Origin: Acidobacteriota bacterium
GTDB lineage: Bacteria; Actinomycetota; Acidimicrobiia; Acidimicrobiales; CADCSY01
Direction of reading: 5' to 3'
NCBI GenBank assembly: GCA_019510095.1
Contig: JAEKLB010000033.1
Coordinates: 1-32,616 of the forward strand
DNA: 32,616 bases
Below the pieces are notes generated by a model. The model made no database searches. It was given only the letters and a program-made list of their open reading frames with translations, and was not told where the DNA came from. This document shows, one piece after another, positions 26,144-32,612 of the stretch; positions within the stretch are counted from its first letter, which is position 1; each line of letters begins with the position of its first letter. Position numbers and translations under genes: made by a program.

Positions 26144-26214
26144 ACCGCATATGTCTACCGGTCATGGTTGCTCGCCGTCGGTCACGTGTGGTTCTAGCTG
26201 CGCCTTTGCCGTTC

Positions 26215-26283
26215 GGTCGTTGGTCGTAGTCGGTCGCTGTCGGAGGGGGTCGGTCGGAGTTGCGCTGACATCGCGCTGACATC
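26215..26283. promoter_or_regulatory. Repeat-rich leader of the SIR2-like gene
   Basis: GGTCG occurs at 26215, 26222, 26232 and 26252. It is followed by two perfect adjacent copies of GCGCTGACATC (26262-26272 and 26273-26283), so CTGACA recurs at 26265 and 26276, 11 bp apart. The second copy ends 20 bp before the GTG at 26303. It may bind a regulator or an integrase arm domain. Confidence 0.5.
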
Positions 26284-26302
26284 CCATTCCGCGGCAGACC
26301 CG

Positions 26303-27367
26303 GTGACCACACTGGGGGTCGTGCTTCTCGTCATACTCGGCGCCGGCGCGTCCCATGACTCCGTGTCGCCCGGCGTCGTCGGCAAGCAGCACATGTCCTT
26401 CGCTCATCGACCCCCGCTGGCCGACCACCTCTGCTCGCCCCAGCCGCTCATCTACGGAGAAGCGCTGGACCGCTTTCCGAGCTGCCGGCCGATCATCGAC
26501 CGGCTCAGACGAGCGAACTCAGGACGCTCCCTCGAGGAGGAGTTGGACGAGATCGCCGCTGAGGCCGATGAGGTCCCGGCCCTCCATCGGCAGCTTCTCG
26601 GGTTCAGGTACTACGTCCGCGACGTCATCATCGGATGCGCTGGCGGCTGGCTTCACAGCGCCAACGGTATGACCAACTATGTCAGCCTGGTCAGGACGAT
26701 CGAGCACTGGCGCGCGCCTCGCGACGAGCGCGTCCTCTTCATCACCTTCAACTACGACCTGCTGCTCGAGCGCGCACTGGTCGACGTCGTCGGCGCCCAG
26801 TTCAACCACATTGACAAGTACATCGGGCGGGAGGACTACTTCGTCGTCAAGCCGCACGGTTCGGTGAACTGGGTCCGTCGCATGCTGAATCCGGACATCG
26901 TCCGCAACGACCGCGGCCGGGGCATGGCCCCAGACGTCGTGAACTGGGCAGCGGAGGCTCAGTGGAGCGACAGCATCGACGTGGCCGACGAGGAACCCCT
27001 CAACCGTGGTGGCTTCGAGAACCTCACCATCGACGCGCCCGCGCTCACGGTGCCGCTTCGGCGAAAAGCGCGGTTCGAGTGCCCGGACGCCCACCTCCAT
27101 CTGCTCGGCGAGCTGCTGCCCGAGGTCGACCGTGCACTCATTATCGGTTGGCGGGGTCTCGAAGAGCACTTCACCGAGAACCTGAGCCACGTCGGCCTTC
27201 TGCTGCCGACCCTGATCATCGTCACCGAGTCCGACGAGGCGTCGATCGCCACGCTCGACAACATCGGTGCATGCTTCGGCACCCCTCGTCTCTCCGATGC
27301 GCCTGGCAGTACCAAGGGGTTCTCCGATTTCCTAGCTGGTGGCGGGTTGGCCGACGTTCTCCTCTGA
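26303..27367 (+). CDS. SIR2-like domain protein, candidate defence effector
   Basis: The 354-residue protein has the SIR2-like nucleotide loop GAGAS (13-17, in VILGAGASHD) and PPLADHLC. It also has ITFNYDLLLERAL with Asn150 and Asp152, and KPHGSVNW with His185. These are the positions of the catalytic Asn and His of SIR2-type NADases. Near the C-terminus ALIIGWRGLEEHF matches the end of the fold. There are no membrane segments and no second domain, so it is short and stand-alone. Such proteins commonly deplete NAD+ in abortive anti-phage defence. GTG 26303 or 26321 starts it; no ribosome-binding site is seen. Its last 36 bp overlap the DUF4062 gene on the other strand. Confidence 0.85.
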   Translation: MTTLGVVLLVILGAGASHDSVSPGVVGKQHMSFAHRPPLADHLCSPQPLIYGEALDRFPSCRPIIDRLRRANSGRSLEEELDEIAAEADEVPALHRQLLGFRYYVRDVIIGCAGGWLHSANGMTNYVSLVRTIEHWRAPRDERVLFITFNYDLLLERALVDVVGAQFNHIDKYIGREDYFVVKPHGSVNWVRRMLNPDIVRNDRGRGMAPDVVNWAAEAQWSDSIDVADEEPLNRGGFENLTIDAPALTVPLRRKARFECPDAHLHLLGELLPEVDRALIIGWRGLEEHFTENLSHVGLLLPTLIIVTESDEASIATLDNIGACFGTPRLSDAPGSTKGFSDFLAGGGLADVLL

Positions 27368-28495
27368 CTCGGCAGGCCCGTCGACGTCCGCCTCCACGTC
27401 CTTTGGAATGGCCCTGAGCTGGATCATGCGAGTGTCACCGAAGGGCGTCAGAGTCCAGTAGGTGCCGGTGTCCGTGACACTGCGACGCTTGTCGCTCGTG
27501 GCGATCAGACCTAGGGCCTTGAGCTGCACGAGGACCGTGCCGAAGTCTTCGTCAGCGATCAGTATGCGGTAGTCGCTGAGGTCCCCCGACCCGACTTCCG
27601 GCTCCATGTCATCCCGCTCCTTACGGAGCTTCCGCACTATCTGGTCGCGACCGAAGACCCAGAACTCTCGCCTGGCCCAGGCCTCGAGTTCGGTCTTCAG
27701 CTTCGATTGCTCGCACTCGTGAATGAGGTGTGGCGCGACACCACCAAAAATGTCATCCCAGGTCGGCCGGGGAGAGATCCAGAGGCTCTGGTTGTCGACC
27801 TTGTATCCGGTTCGGCGAAACGTTGCCCTCATGAGCAATGGAAGACGGAACACGTCCTGCCCCTGCGCGAGGCTTTCGGTTCCCGGAGGCGGCGCCGTTC
27901 TGATCGTCTTCACCTGCCGCTCGAGCTCATCGATGCGCGTCCTGGCCTCGGAGAGCGCCCGCAACGACTCCGTCTCAGTCGCCTGGTCCGCGCGAATCCA
28001 TCCGACGGCCGGGTACTGCTTGGCGAATCGGTTGAAGCTCAGCGCCACCTGCCCTGCGAGTCCGTCGGCGGAGGTCCAGTACTTGACGTGCTTGGAGCCC
28101 TCGACCTTCTTCCGAAAGGCGTCCAGCTTCGCCTGCATGTCTTCGGACCGCTCGGTGAGCTTCGCGGGGATCTGGCCAGGGTCGCCATGGAGGAACGCGA
28201 GCACAGGCTTCCCGCGGGCCACGGCGTGGTCGTACTCCTTCTCGGTGTAGCTCACGTCGTCGACCGGATCGACCGAGCCGTACTTCCCGCCGACGACGAG
28301 GAGGTAGTAGTCGGAGTCGTCGATCACCCGCTGGATGAGAGTCCATGCGTCGTCGTCCGCCGCCGGGAACAACTCCATTCCGGCGGGGAAGGCGTCGCAC
28401 GAAAGGAGCGCGTGGATGACGGCCTGTCGTTCGGCGAGCAAATCGAGATAGGTCGAGCTGACGAAGACCTGAAACCGTCGCTCGTCACTCGCCAT
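27332..28495 (-). CDS. DUF4062 protein with coiled coil, partner of the SIR2-like gene
   Basis: The 387-residue protein begins with a DUF4062 domain (about 8-105). Visible are FQVFVSSTYLDLLAERQAV, FPAGMELFPA, IDDSDYYLLVVGGKYGS, YTEKEYDHA and GKPVLAFLHG. This fold is related to TIR and nucleoside-deoxyribosyltransferase-like domains and is common next to defence effectors. A short coiled coil (about 160-190) is followed by a C-terminal half with DRPTWDDIFGG-like and WARREFWVFG segments and a winged-helix-like end (DLSDYRILIADEDFG... LKALGLI... YWTLTPFG); I cannot name it. ATG 28495 is used; GTG 28504 adds three residues. Sensor or effector role is inferred. Confidence 0.82.
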   Translation of the reverse strand: MASDERRFQVFVSSTYLDLLAERQAVIHALLSCDAFPAGMELFPAADDDAWTLIQRVIDDSDYYLLVVGGKYGSVDPVDDVSYTEKEYDHAVARGKPVLAFLHGDPGQIPAKLTERSEDMQAKLDAFRKKVEGSKHVKYWTSADGLAGQVALSFNRFAKQYPAVGWIRADQATETESLRALSEARTRIDELERQVKTIRTAPPPGTESLAQGQDVFRLPLLMRATFRRTGYKVDNQSLWISPRPTWDDIFGGVAPHLIHECEQSKLKTELEAWARREFWVFGRDQIVRKLRKERDDMEPEVGSGDLSDYRILIADEDFGTVLVQLKALGLIATSDKRRSVTDTGTYWTLTPFGDTRMIQLRAIPKDVEADVDGPAESEENVGQPATS

Positions 28496-28505
28496 CGTGA
28501 TCACA

Positions 28506-28522
28506 CTGACAATCTGCTGACA
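28506..28522. promoter_or_regulatory. CTGACA pair upstream of the DUF4062 gene
   Basis: CTGACA at 28506-28511 and again at 28517-28522, exactly 11 bp apart as before the SIR2-like gene. It lies 11-27 bp upstream of the DUF4062 ATG and 61 bp from the right tRNA repeat. Confidence 0.5.
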
Positions 28523-28582
28523 TTGGCGCCTCTCGGGCCAAGGTCAGCGGCCCGCCGCGGCCGTCTGACCTGCATCTTCGTG

Positions 28583-28625
28583 GTCGGGCTGGCGAGATTC
28601 GAACTCGCGACCTCTTGACCCCCAG
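28583..28625 (-). repeat. tRNA-Pro(GGG) 3' fragment, right attachment-site repeat
   Basis: The 43 bases are identical to 26101-26143 and give positions 32-74 of tRNA-Pro(GGG) on the minus strand. The neighbouring higher-coordinate sequence again cannot form the anticodon or acceptor stem. This is thus a second att-type remnant, separating the SIR2/DUF4062 cassette from the next element. Confidence 0.8.
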
Positions 28626-28722
28626 TCACTGCAAACACCGGGTTGTCGTAGGCACCGTATCCCTGACCAGCATCTCCGAGGCGGAGGCACTCCTCCGAGA
28701 AGGCAGAACTCCGGTCGTTGGC

Positions 28723-28738
28723 TGTCAGTGGGCTGTCA
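28723..28738. promoter_or_regulatory. TGTCA pair right of the second tRNA repeat
   Basis: TGTCA at 28723-28727 and 28734-28738, again 11 bp apart, is the reverse complement of the TGACA core seen at the other two sites. It lies 98 bp right of the repeat, in the leader of the next element. Confidence 0.45.
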
Positions 28739-28776
28739 ACCACAGGGGTCCCATATGCCTGTCACACCTCCCCCGT

Positions 28777-28782
28777 AGCCTC
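28777..28782 (+). promoter_or_regulatory. Candidate -10 element (TAGCCT) for the small-protein/DUF6338 pair
   Basis: TAGCCT fits TANNNT. Transcription would start near 28789, which excludes the ATG at 28783 and favours the GTG at 28813 with its GGAG site at 28801. Confidence 0.4.
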
Positions 28783-28812
28783 ATGGTGGACCCGAAGACA
28801 GGAGCTTCCAAC

Positions 28813-29016
28813 GTGGCCGAAGACAAGGAACACCCCACCCCAAGCACCCCCCCGAGCCAGGGTGACGTTGCGCTCAGCAAGAGCGGTGAGGCCCGAGAGG
28901 GCGTGTACCTGCACCCCGACAGGGATGTTCCGATCAGTTTCGATCCGGGTCCGGTGAACATGGCGCCGATGGACGCTGCACCCACCGATACTCCCGCCGC
29001 CCCTCCTGCCGAGTAG
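28813..29016 (+). CDS. Small acidic, Pro-rich disordered protein
   Basis: The 67-residue protein (VAEDKEHPTPSTPPSQGD..., REGVYLHPDRDVPISFDPG, end DTPAAPPAE) is low in hydrophobic residues except one short YLHPDRDVPISF stretch. It is thus mostly disordered. GTG 28813 follows GGAG by eight bases, and the ATG at 28783 lies too close to the -10. The next gene (DUF6338-type) starts nine bases after its stop, so they are co-translated. The function is unknown; it may be a partner or regulator of the membrane protein. Confidence 0.6.
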   Translation: MAEDKEHPTPSTPPSQGDVALSKSGEAREGVYLHPDRDVPISFDPGPVNMAPMDAAPTDTPAAPPAE

Positions 29017-29025
29017 TCCAGGCTG

Positions 29026-29664
29026 ATGCCGACCTCGCCCGTTGGCATCCTGCTCTTCCTCGCAACGCTCTCGCCGGGATATGCGTTCCTTCGAGTAGCG
29101 GAGCGTCGGTCGCTACGGCCAGCCAGATCGTCGCTGCTGGAAACGATCGAGATGCTGGTGATCGGAGCAACATGCTCTGTCGTCGCACTTGGACTCCTCG
29201 TCGTGGTGCAGGACATCGGCTGGTTTCGTCTGGCGTCCCCACGGCTACTGATCCAGGACTGGCATGGCTATGCCGTCGATGCGCCTCTTCGGACGATTGT
29301 TACTGGCCTTTTTGGCCTCGTAACGGCTTGCGGAATCGGCATGGCAGCCGCTTGGGGCCTAAATCGGCATTCCCCCGCCAACTTCCACATCGCCAAGTCG
29401 GTCTTCTTCACCGCACTCGGTCCGCAGGACAAAGGAAAGCTGCCGTGGGTGACAGTCACGGTCGAGAACGGTGACTGTTGGGAGGGCTACGTCCGTGGGG
29501 TGCCGATGAGTGGAAGTGACAGACCGGATCTGTCCTTGCGGTCACCTATCTTCCTCACCAGAGGTGGTCAACGGTTTCGGGCGGGCATCGAGGCGCTCGT
29601 CCTACCCGGCGACCAGATCCACTCCGTGATGGTGCGTTACGACCCTCCGTCGGTTGCTGAGTAG
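29026..29664 (+). CDS. DUF6338-type membrane protein
   Basis: The 212-residue protein has an N-terminal membrane helix (VGILLFLATLSPGYAFLRVAE), then two more hydrophobic stretches (about 43-65, 90-113). A soluble C-terminal part follows, with PWVTVTVENGDCWEGYVRG and LSLRSPIFLTRGG, a small beta domain of the DUF6338 pattern. The family is of unknown role and often found near mobile or defence regions. ATG 29026 is nine bases after the previous stop. Third-position G/C bias is weaker than in core genes. It is followed by a 152-bp gap with a weak AAGCC-AATC-GGCTT stem near 29714. Confidence 0.68.
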   Translation: MPTSPVGILLFLATLSPGYAFLRVAERRSLRPARSSLLETIEMLVIGATCSVVALGLLVVVQDIGWFRLASPRLLIQDWHGYAVDAPLRTIVTGLFGLVTACGIGMAAAWGLNRHSPANFHIAKSVFFTALGPQDKGKLPWVTVTVENGDCWEGYVRGVPMSGSDRPDLSLRSPIFLTRGGQRFRAGIEALVLPGDQIHSVMVRYDPPSVAE

Positions 29665-29816
29665 CGGATTACTCACACAGCGCTCAACCCGCCGGTCGAC
29701 CAACTAGTTCGAAGCCAATCGGCTTACGGGTCCGCCGTCGGCCGGCCCTGGCCCTTCGTTGGTTGGGATGACCACTAGAGCGCAGACATCGAAGCCTTCA
29801 GCCGAAAGGGACGAGG

Positions 29817-30083
29817 ATGTTTCTCAATCGCCGGGACCTAGAGGATGGACCAAAGAGCTTCGCCGTGATCCTTTCCATTGGTATCCCTCTACTCGTCAGC
29901 TACCAAGCGTGCGGCAGGAACCTCGTCCTAGCTGTTCCAATCACGGCGGCCTTCTGGTTCGGAACAGGCTCGCTCTGGCGAGCCGCTAACAGGCGTGGCG
30001 ATGTCAAGCGCCAGAGGCGCCTAGACGAAGCCGGTCAGCGGCAGGAAGCACTCAGGGCCACAAGGCCCGAGGGCTATCGCTGA
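29817..30083 (+). CDS. Small membrane protein with basic tail
   Basis: The 88-residue protein starts MFLNRRDLEDGPKSFAVILS. It has a hydrophobic segment (about 15-35) and a second one (about 37-51, LVLAVPITAAFWFGTG), then a basic C-terminal helix (RRGDVKRQRRLDEAGQRQEALR). A gggacgagg ribosome-binding site precedes ATG 29817. The two-helix plus cationic tail layout suits a small membrane-active protein; no family is recognised. It is convergent with the XRE-led operon. Confidence 0.55.
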   Translation: MFLNRRDLEDGPKSFAVILSIGIPLLVSYQACGRNLVLAVPITAAFWFGTGSLWRAANRRGDVKRQRRLDEAGQRQEALRATRPEGYR

Positions 30084-30117
30084 AGACTCCAACCTCTCTA
30101 GGTGAGGGACTGCTTCG

Positions 30118-30483
30118 TCAGTCTCGCTGCCGAAGCTTGAACCCGAGCTGCTTCTCAAGCTGCTGTCGTGGAGTGAGGGGCGTGCATTTGACGAAGCGGA
30201 ACTGAGTCTCAGACCGAAGCCACGTCGGATCGGTTCTCCAGCCATACCTGGCGAGTTCCTGACGGCAGCCGTTGACCACGCCACCGAGTCCCTGCGGCGT
30301 GGGCGGGTAATCGGCCTTGCGGTCAAGAGGTACCCGAGTCATCAGGGCGGCGTGCAACTGGGAGATAGTTCCAGCGAATGTGCCTTCGGTTCTCAGGAAG
30401 CCCAACAGTGTTGGCAACGTGCCCGAGATCGGGTAGCGCCGTTGTCCGTCTGCTTTGTGCTCGGTATCCCGCCAGGACGTCAC
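30118..30483 (-). CDS. Hypothetical protein with replication-type winged-helix pattern
   Basis: The 121-residue protein contains GTISQLHAALMTRVPLDRK..YPPTPQGLGGVVNGCRQEL and WLRSETQFRFVKCTPL. The order helix - YPPTPQGLG - ARYGW resembles the winged-helix at the C-terminus of phage and plasmid primases or replicative helicases (tagelhaal... WPktPqgLg... rrlaplL). It is alone here, without a primase. GTG 30483 shares one base with the upstream TAG, so it is translationally coupled to the 252-residue gene. It is the last gene of the XRE operon. Fold by motif only. Confidence 0.5.
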   Translation of the reverse strand: MTSWRDTEHKADGQRRYPISGTLPTLLGFLRTEGTFAGTISQLHAALMTRVPLDRKADYPPTPQGLGGVVNGCRQELARYGWRTDPTWLRSETQFRFVKCTPLTPRQQLEKQLGFKLRQRD

Positions 30484-31241
30484 TACTGGTCAGCCTCAAG
30501 CTCAGCGATGCGCTGACGTTGAGCGTCGATGGTGCCGAGCATCTCAAGCGCAACCCGTGGGGTCCATTGATCCAAGAACTTCTTGTTCACATCGCCGTTG
30601 TTCGACCACTGCCGTCCGGTGGTACTGACGTACGCAATCGTGGAGTTGTCTTCGACGTAGGCGGCCGCCGCCGCCCGCCTCAGGTCCAGGAACGGATCTG
30701 CGGCACGGGCTTCAGCTTCAGCACGAAACTCAGCTTCGACTAGCTCCGCTTCCGTGGGCGCAAACACCAGGGGGACCGGGTTGCCAGTCGACTCCATGAA
30801 GGCCCTCCAGTTCTGGATGGCCCCGAACAACAGAGCGAGCCCCTTCATGGCGCCCTGCCCAGAACCGACCGGGCAATCGCTATCGCCCATCAGCTCCGGG
30901 GCGTACCGACCGTCGCCCGCCTCCACAGTGCGAAGTAGCGAGCCGGTCATCGAGAAGAGGAACTGGAAGTTCTGGACGCTCAGCCCTGCGCATTCCCGAA
31001 GTGCTCGCTGTACCCGACCGTCCAACTCAGACAGAGAAACGGGCTGAACTCCACGAACGACACCAGTCACGACGTCATGCACCAGCGCCTGGCTTGTTGA
31101 GAACGGGGTCAGCGGCCCCGAAAGATTGAAGTTGTACCGCTCTGCAAGTTCAGGCCACGAGATCTCCTGCGGAGCCTCTTCAACCTCGAGCAAGCCCATC
31201 AGCTCGGCCGGTCCAGCCGGCCTCCCAGTTGCTCTAGTCAT
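30483..31241 (-). CDS. Hypothetical protein, 252 residues, mobile-element operon
   Basis: An uncharacterised protein. The first half has LMGLLEVEEAPQEISWPELAERYNF and LQRAL-type helices. The middle has DSDCPVGSGQGAMKGLALLFGAIQNWRAFM. The last 60 residues are acidic-helical (AELVEAEFRAEAEARAADPFLDLRRAA) and end in IDAQRQRIAELEADQ, a short coiled coil. There is no membrane segment or clear catalytic motif. ATG 31241 overlaps the upstream stop by eight bases and the downstream start by one, so it lies in the middle of a tightly coupled operon. The role is not predicted. Confidence 0.6.
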   Translation of the reverse strand: MTRATGRPAGPAELMGLLEVEEAPQEISWPELAERYNFNLSGPLTPFSTSQALVHDVVTGVVRGVQPVSLSELDGRVQRALRECAGLSVQNFQFLFSMTGSLLRTVEAGDGRYAPELMGDSDCPVGSGQGAMKGLALLFGAIQNWRAFMESTGNPVPLVFAPTEAELVEAEFRAEAEARAADPFLDLRRAAAAAYVEDNSTIAYVSTTGRQWSNNGDVNKKFLDQWTPRVALEMLGTIDAQRQRIAELEADQ

Positions 31242-31437
31242 CCTGGTGCTGGTCCTTGCGCACGACTCGTCGAGCGATCACGAAGCCGTATCGGTTGCGC
31301 TCCTCGATCACTTCGGATCGGCCGGCAGCTACGTCCTGGCCGTCCGAGTGATGCTTGGCGAAGAAGTCGGCCCATCGCTCGGCATTGGTCAGCTTCAGCT
31401 TGCGCACCGAAGGGGTGCTCTCGGGGACATCAGTCAT
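31234..31437 (-). CDS. Hypothetical 67-residue protein, mobile-element operon
   Basis: A small charged protein, MTDVPESTPSVRKLKLTNAE.., then RWADFFAKHHSDGQDVAAGRSEVIEERNR and RYGFVIARRVVRKDQHQDD. It has no membrane helix; helical middle and basic end suggest protein or nucleic acid contact. ATG 31437 overlaps the XRE stop (ATGA), so translation is coupled to the regulator. This position, between an XRE repressor and an unknown gene, is where antitoxins, excisionase-like or adaptor proteins often lie; no motif decides. Confidence 0.55.
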   Translation of the reverse strand: MTDVPESTPSVRKLKLTNAERWADFFAKHHSDGQDVAAGRSEVIEERNRYGFVIARRVVRKDQHQDD

Positions 31438-31739
31438 TCGCTCGCCCCCGATGTGCTCGCAGTAGTCGATGCGCCGGCAATGAGCGGCCGGTCGTAGTTC
31501 ATCTCGCTCGCCAGAACAGCCAGCAGGCATCGGAGCTTGCGGGCGATTACCGGCGTCGGCCGCCGATCACCTCTCTCGTAGTTCTCGATGGTGTGGGCAC
31601 TGACATCGAGGAGTGAAGCAACCTCAGTCCTCGACAGCGACGATCCCGTTCTGAACGCACGGATCTGCTCAGGTGTCGGATCAAACGGCAACGGCGGCGT
31701 TACCCGCATTGCCCTGGTGAGTCGTTCTCGATCGTGCAT
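31434..31739 (-). CDS. XRE-family helix-turn-helix regulator
   Basis: The 101-residue protein has the XRE/Cro fold: EQIRAFRTGSSLSRTEVASLLDVS, then AHTIENYERGDRRPTPVIARKL (about 24-65). It is followed by a short helical tail (CLLAVLASEMNYDRP) that may dimerise. Genes of this sort repress their own operon. It is first in the minus-strand operon and overlaps the next gene by ATGA. The 159-bp gap upstream (31740-31898) separates it from the sigma-like gene and should hold its promoter; no clear operator was found there. ATG 31739 is used. Confidence 0.8.
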   Translation of the reverse strand: MHDRERLTRAMRVTPPLPFDPTPEQIRAFRTGSSLSRTEVASLLDVSAHTIENYERGDRRPTPVIARKLRCLLAVLASEMNYDRPLIAGASTTASTSGASE

Positions 31740-31898
31740 TAGACGATCTGCTCCATCTGTGAGTGCCAGCCGGCATGGCCGAAGCTGGAACGGAATTGGG
31801 AGAGGAGCGAGTGGTGTCGCACACCGCAGTCCGCAGGCCTGCCTCGCCCCTCATAGGTCTATCTACCGACGCCGTGACAGCCCCACGGGTCCCCCGCC

Positions 31899-32612
31899 TC
31901 AAGTTGCAGGTCGATGCGAACGACGTCGTGGCTTGCGCAGCCACCGGAGCCGTCCCTCGTATGCCGTGACGGCCTCAGGTTCGGAGAGCGCCAGTAGCCA
32001 CTCCAGCCGGCCAAGGGCCTTGGTGTGCGACCGCTGCACCTGCTTCTTGACTCGCTCCCGGCCCGCTCGATCCATGTCCTTGCTCAGGTCCATGCCGATG
32101 CGGTGGAGAGAATGACCCTCGAAGTAGTGCCGACGAAGAATGAGCTGTTGTTCCGGGTCAAGCAGCGCCATCGACCCGAGCAGGGATCCGAGGAGCGCAG
32201 ACACTTCAGTCGGGGGGTGGTCGTCGTTGAGACTCAGCCGCCAAGCGGCGAGTTCATCCCGGTCGGCTTCCAACGTTGCACCTAGCCAGCGACACGCCTC
32301 CCAGTAGGTCCACTGGACGGCTCGCCGGTAGTTGCCCTCAGGGTCGTCCTTCCGGACGGAGGACGGCCAGAGGAGCCACAGGTGGTAAGCGCCATCAATG
32401 GCGTAGTCCACTGCCTCTTCGATCAGATGCGGTCGTTCCGCAGCGATCCGCCGCCACTTGCGGTTGACCTTCGTCCTAGCGGCCCTGCGAAGGTGTGTCC
32501 AGGTGCGACTTCCGAAGATTTCTTCGGGGTCGCCCGCAAACACGGGGTCGGGTTGTCCCGGAAGTTGTATTAGTTCTACGAAGCCTGGTTGAACCGAGCC
32601 GGCCGGCCCCAA
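31899..32612 (-). CDS. Sigma-70-like protein (start at or beyond the window edge)
   Basis: The 237-residue frame contains a sigma-2-like helical part (about 35-105, with AVDYAIDGAYHLWLLWPSSVRK and EGNYRRAVQWTYWEACRWL) and a clear region-4-like part (about 143-200: LLGSMALLDPEQQLILRRHY, FEGHSLHRIGMDLSKDMDR, KKQVQRSHTKALGRLEW). A basic end follows. It would guide RNA polymerase to element promoters. Only a TTG at 32612 is available within the window, and the frame is still open to the right edge, so the true start may be outside. It is read in the same direction as the XRE operon but 159 bp away from it. Confidence 0.65.
   Translation of the reverse strand: MGPAGSVQPGFVELIQLPGQPDPVFAGDPEEIFGSRTWTHLRRAARTKVNRKWRRIAAERPHLIEEAVDYAIDGAYHLWLLWPSSVRKDDPEGNYRRAVQWTYWEACRWLGATLEADRDELAAWRLSLNDDHPPTEVSALLGSLLGSMALLDPEQQLILRRHYFEGHSLHRIGMDLSKDMDRAGRERVKKQVQRSHTKALGRLEWLLALSEPEAVTAYEGRLRWLRKPRRRSHRPAT

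Larger units (their letters stand above)
26101..28625. mobile_element. Candidate 2.5-kb integrated cassette flanked by tRNA-Pro 3' repeats
   Basis: The two 43-bp identical direct repeats bound a 2.4-kb segment that holds only the SIR2-like and DUF4062 genes. No integrase, transposase or recombinase gene is inside. Tyrosine-recombinase elements in tRNA genes leave such repeats. The absence of an integrase suggests in-trans mobilisation or decay of a larger element. The host gene order up to the EAL gene ends 95 bp to the left. Confidence 0.6.

Noticed and set aside
26101-26180. Complete functional tRNA gene
   Set aside because: No 5' acceptor CGGGCTG, D arm or 5' anticodon strand CTTGA is found next to either fragment.
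28501-28743. 80-residue minus frame containing GGQEVASSNLASPT, with the same peptide near 26101
   Set aside because: This peptide is the well-known false translation of a tRNA 3' end; the region is the tRNA-Pro fragment.
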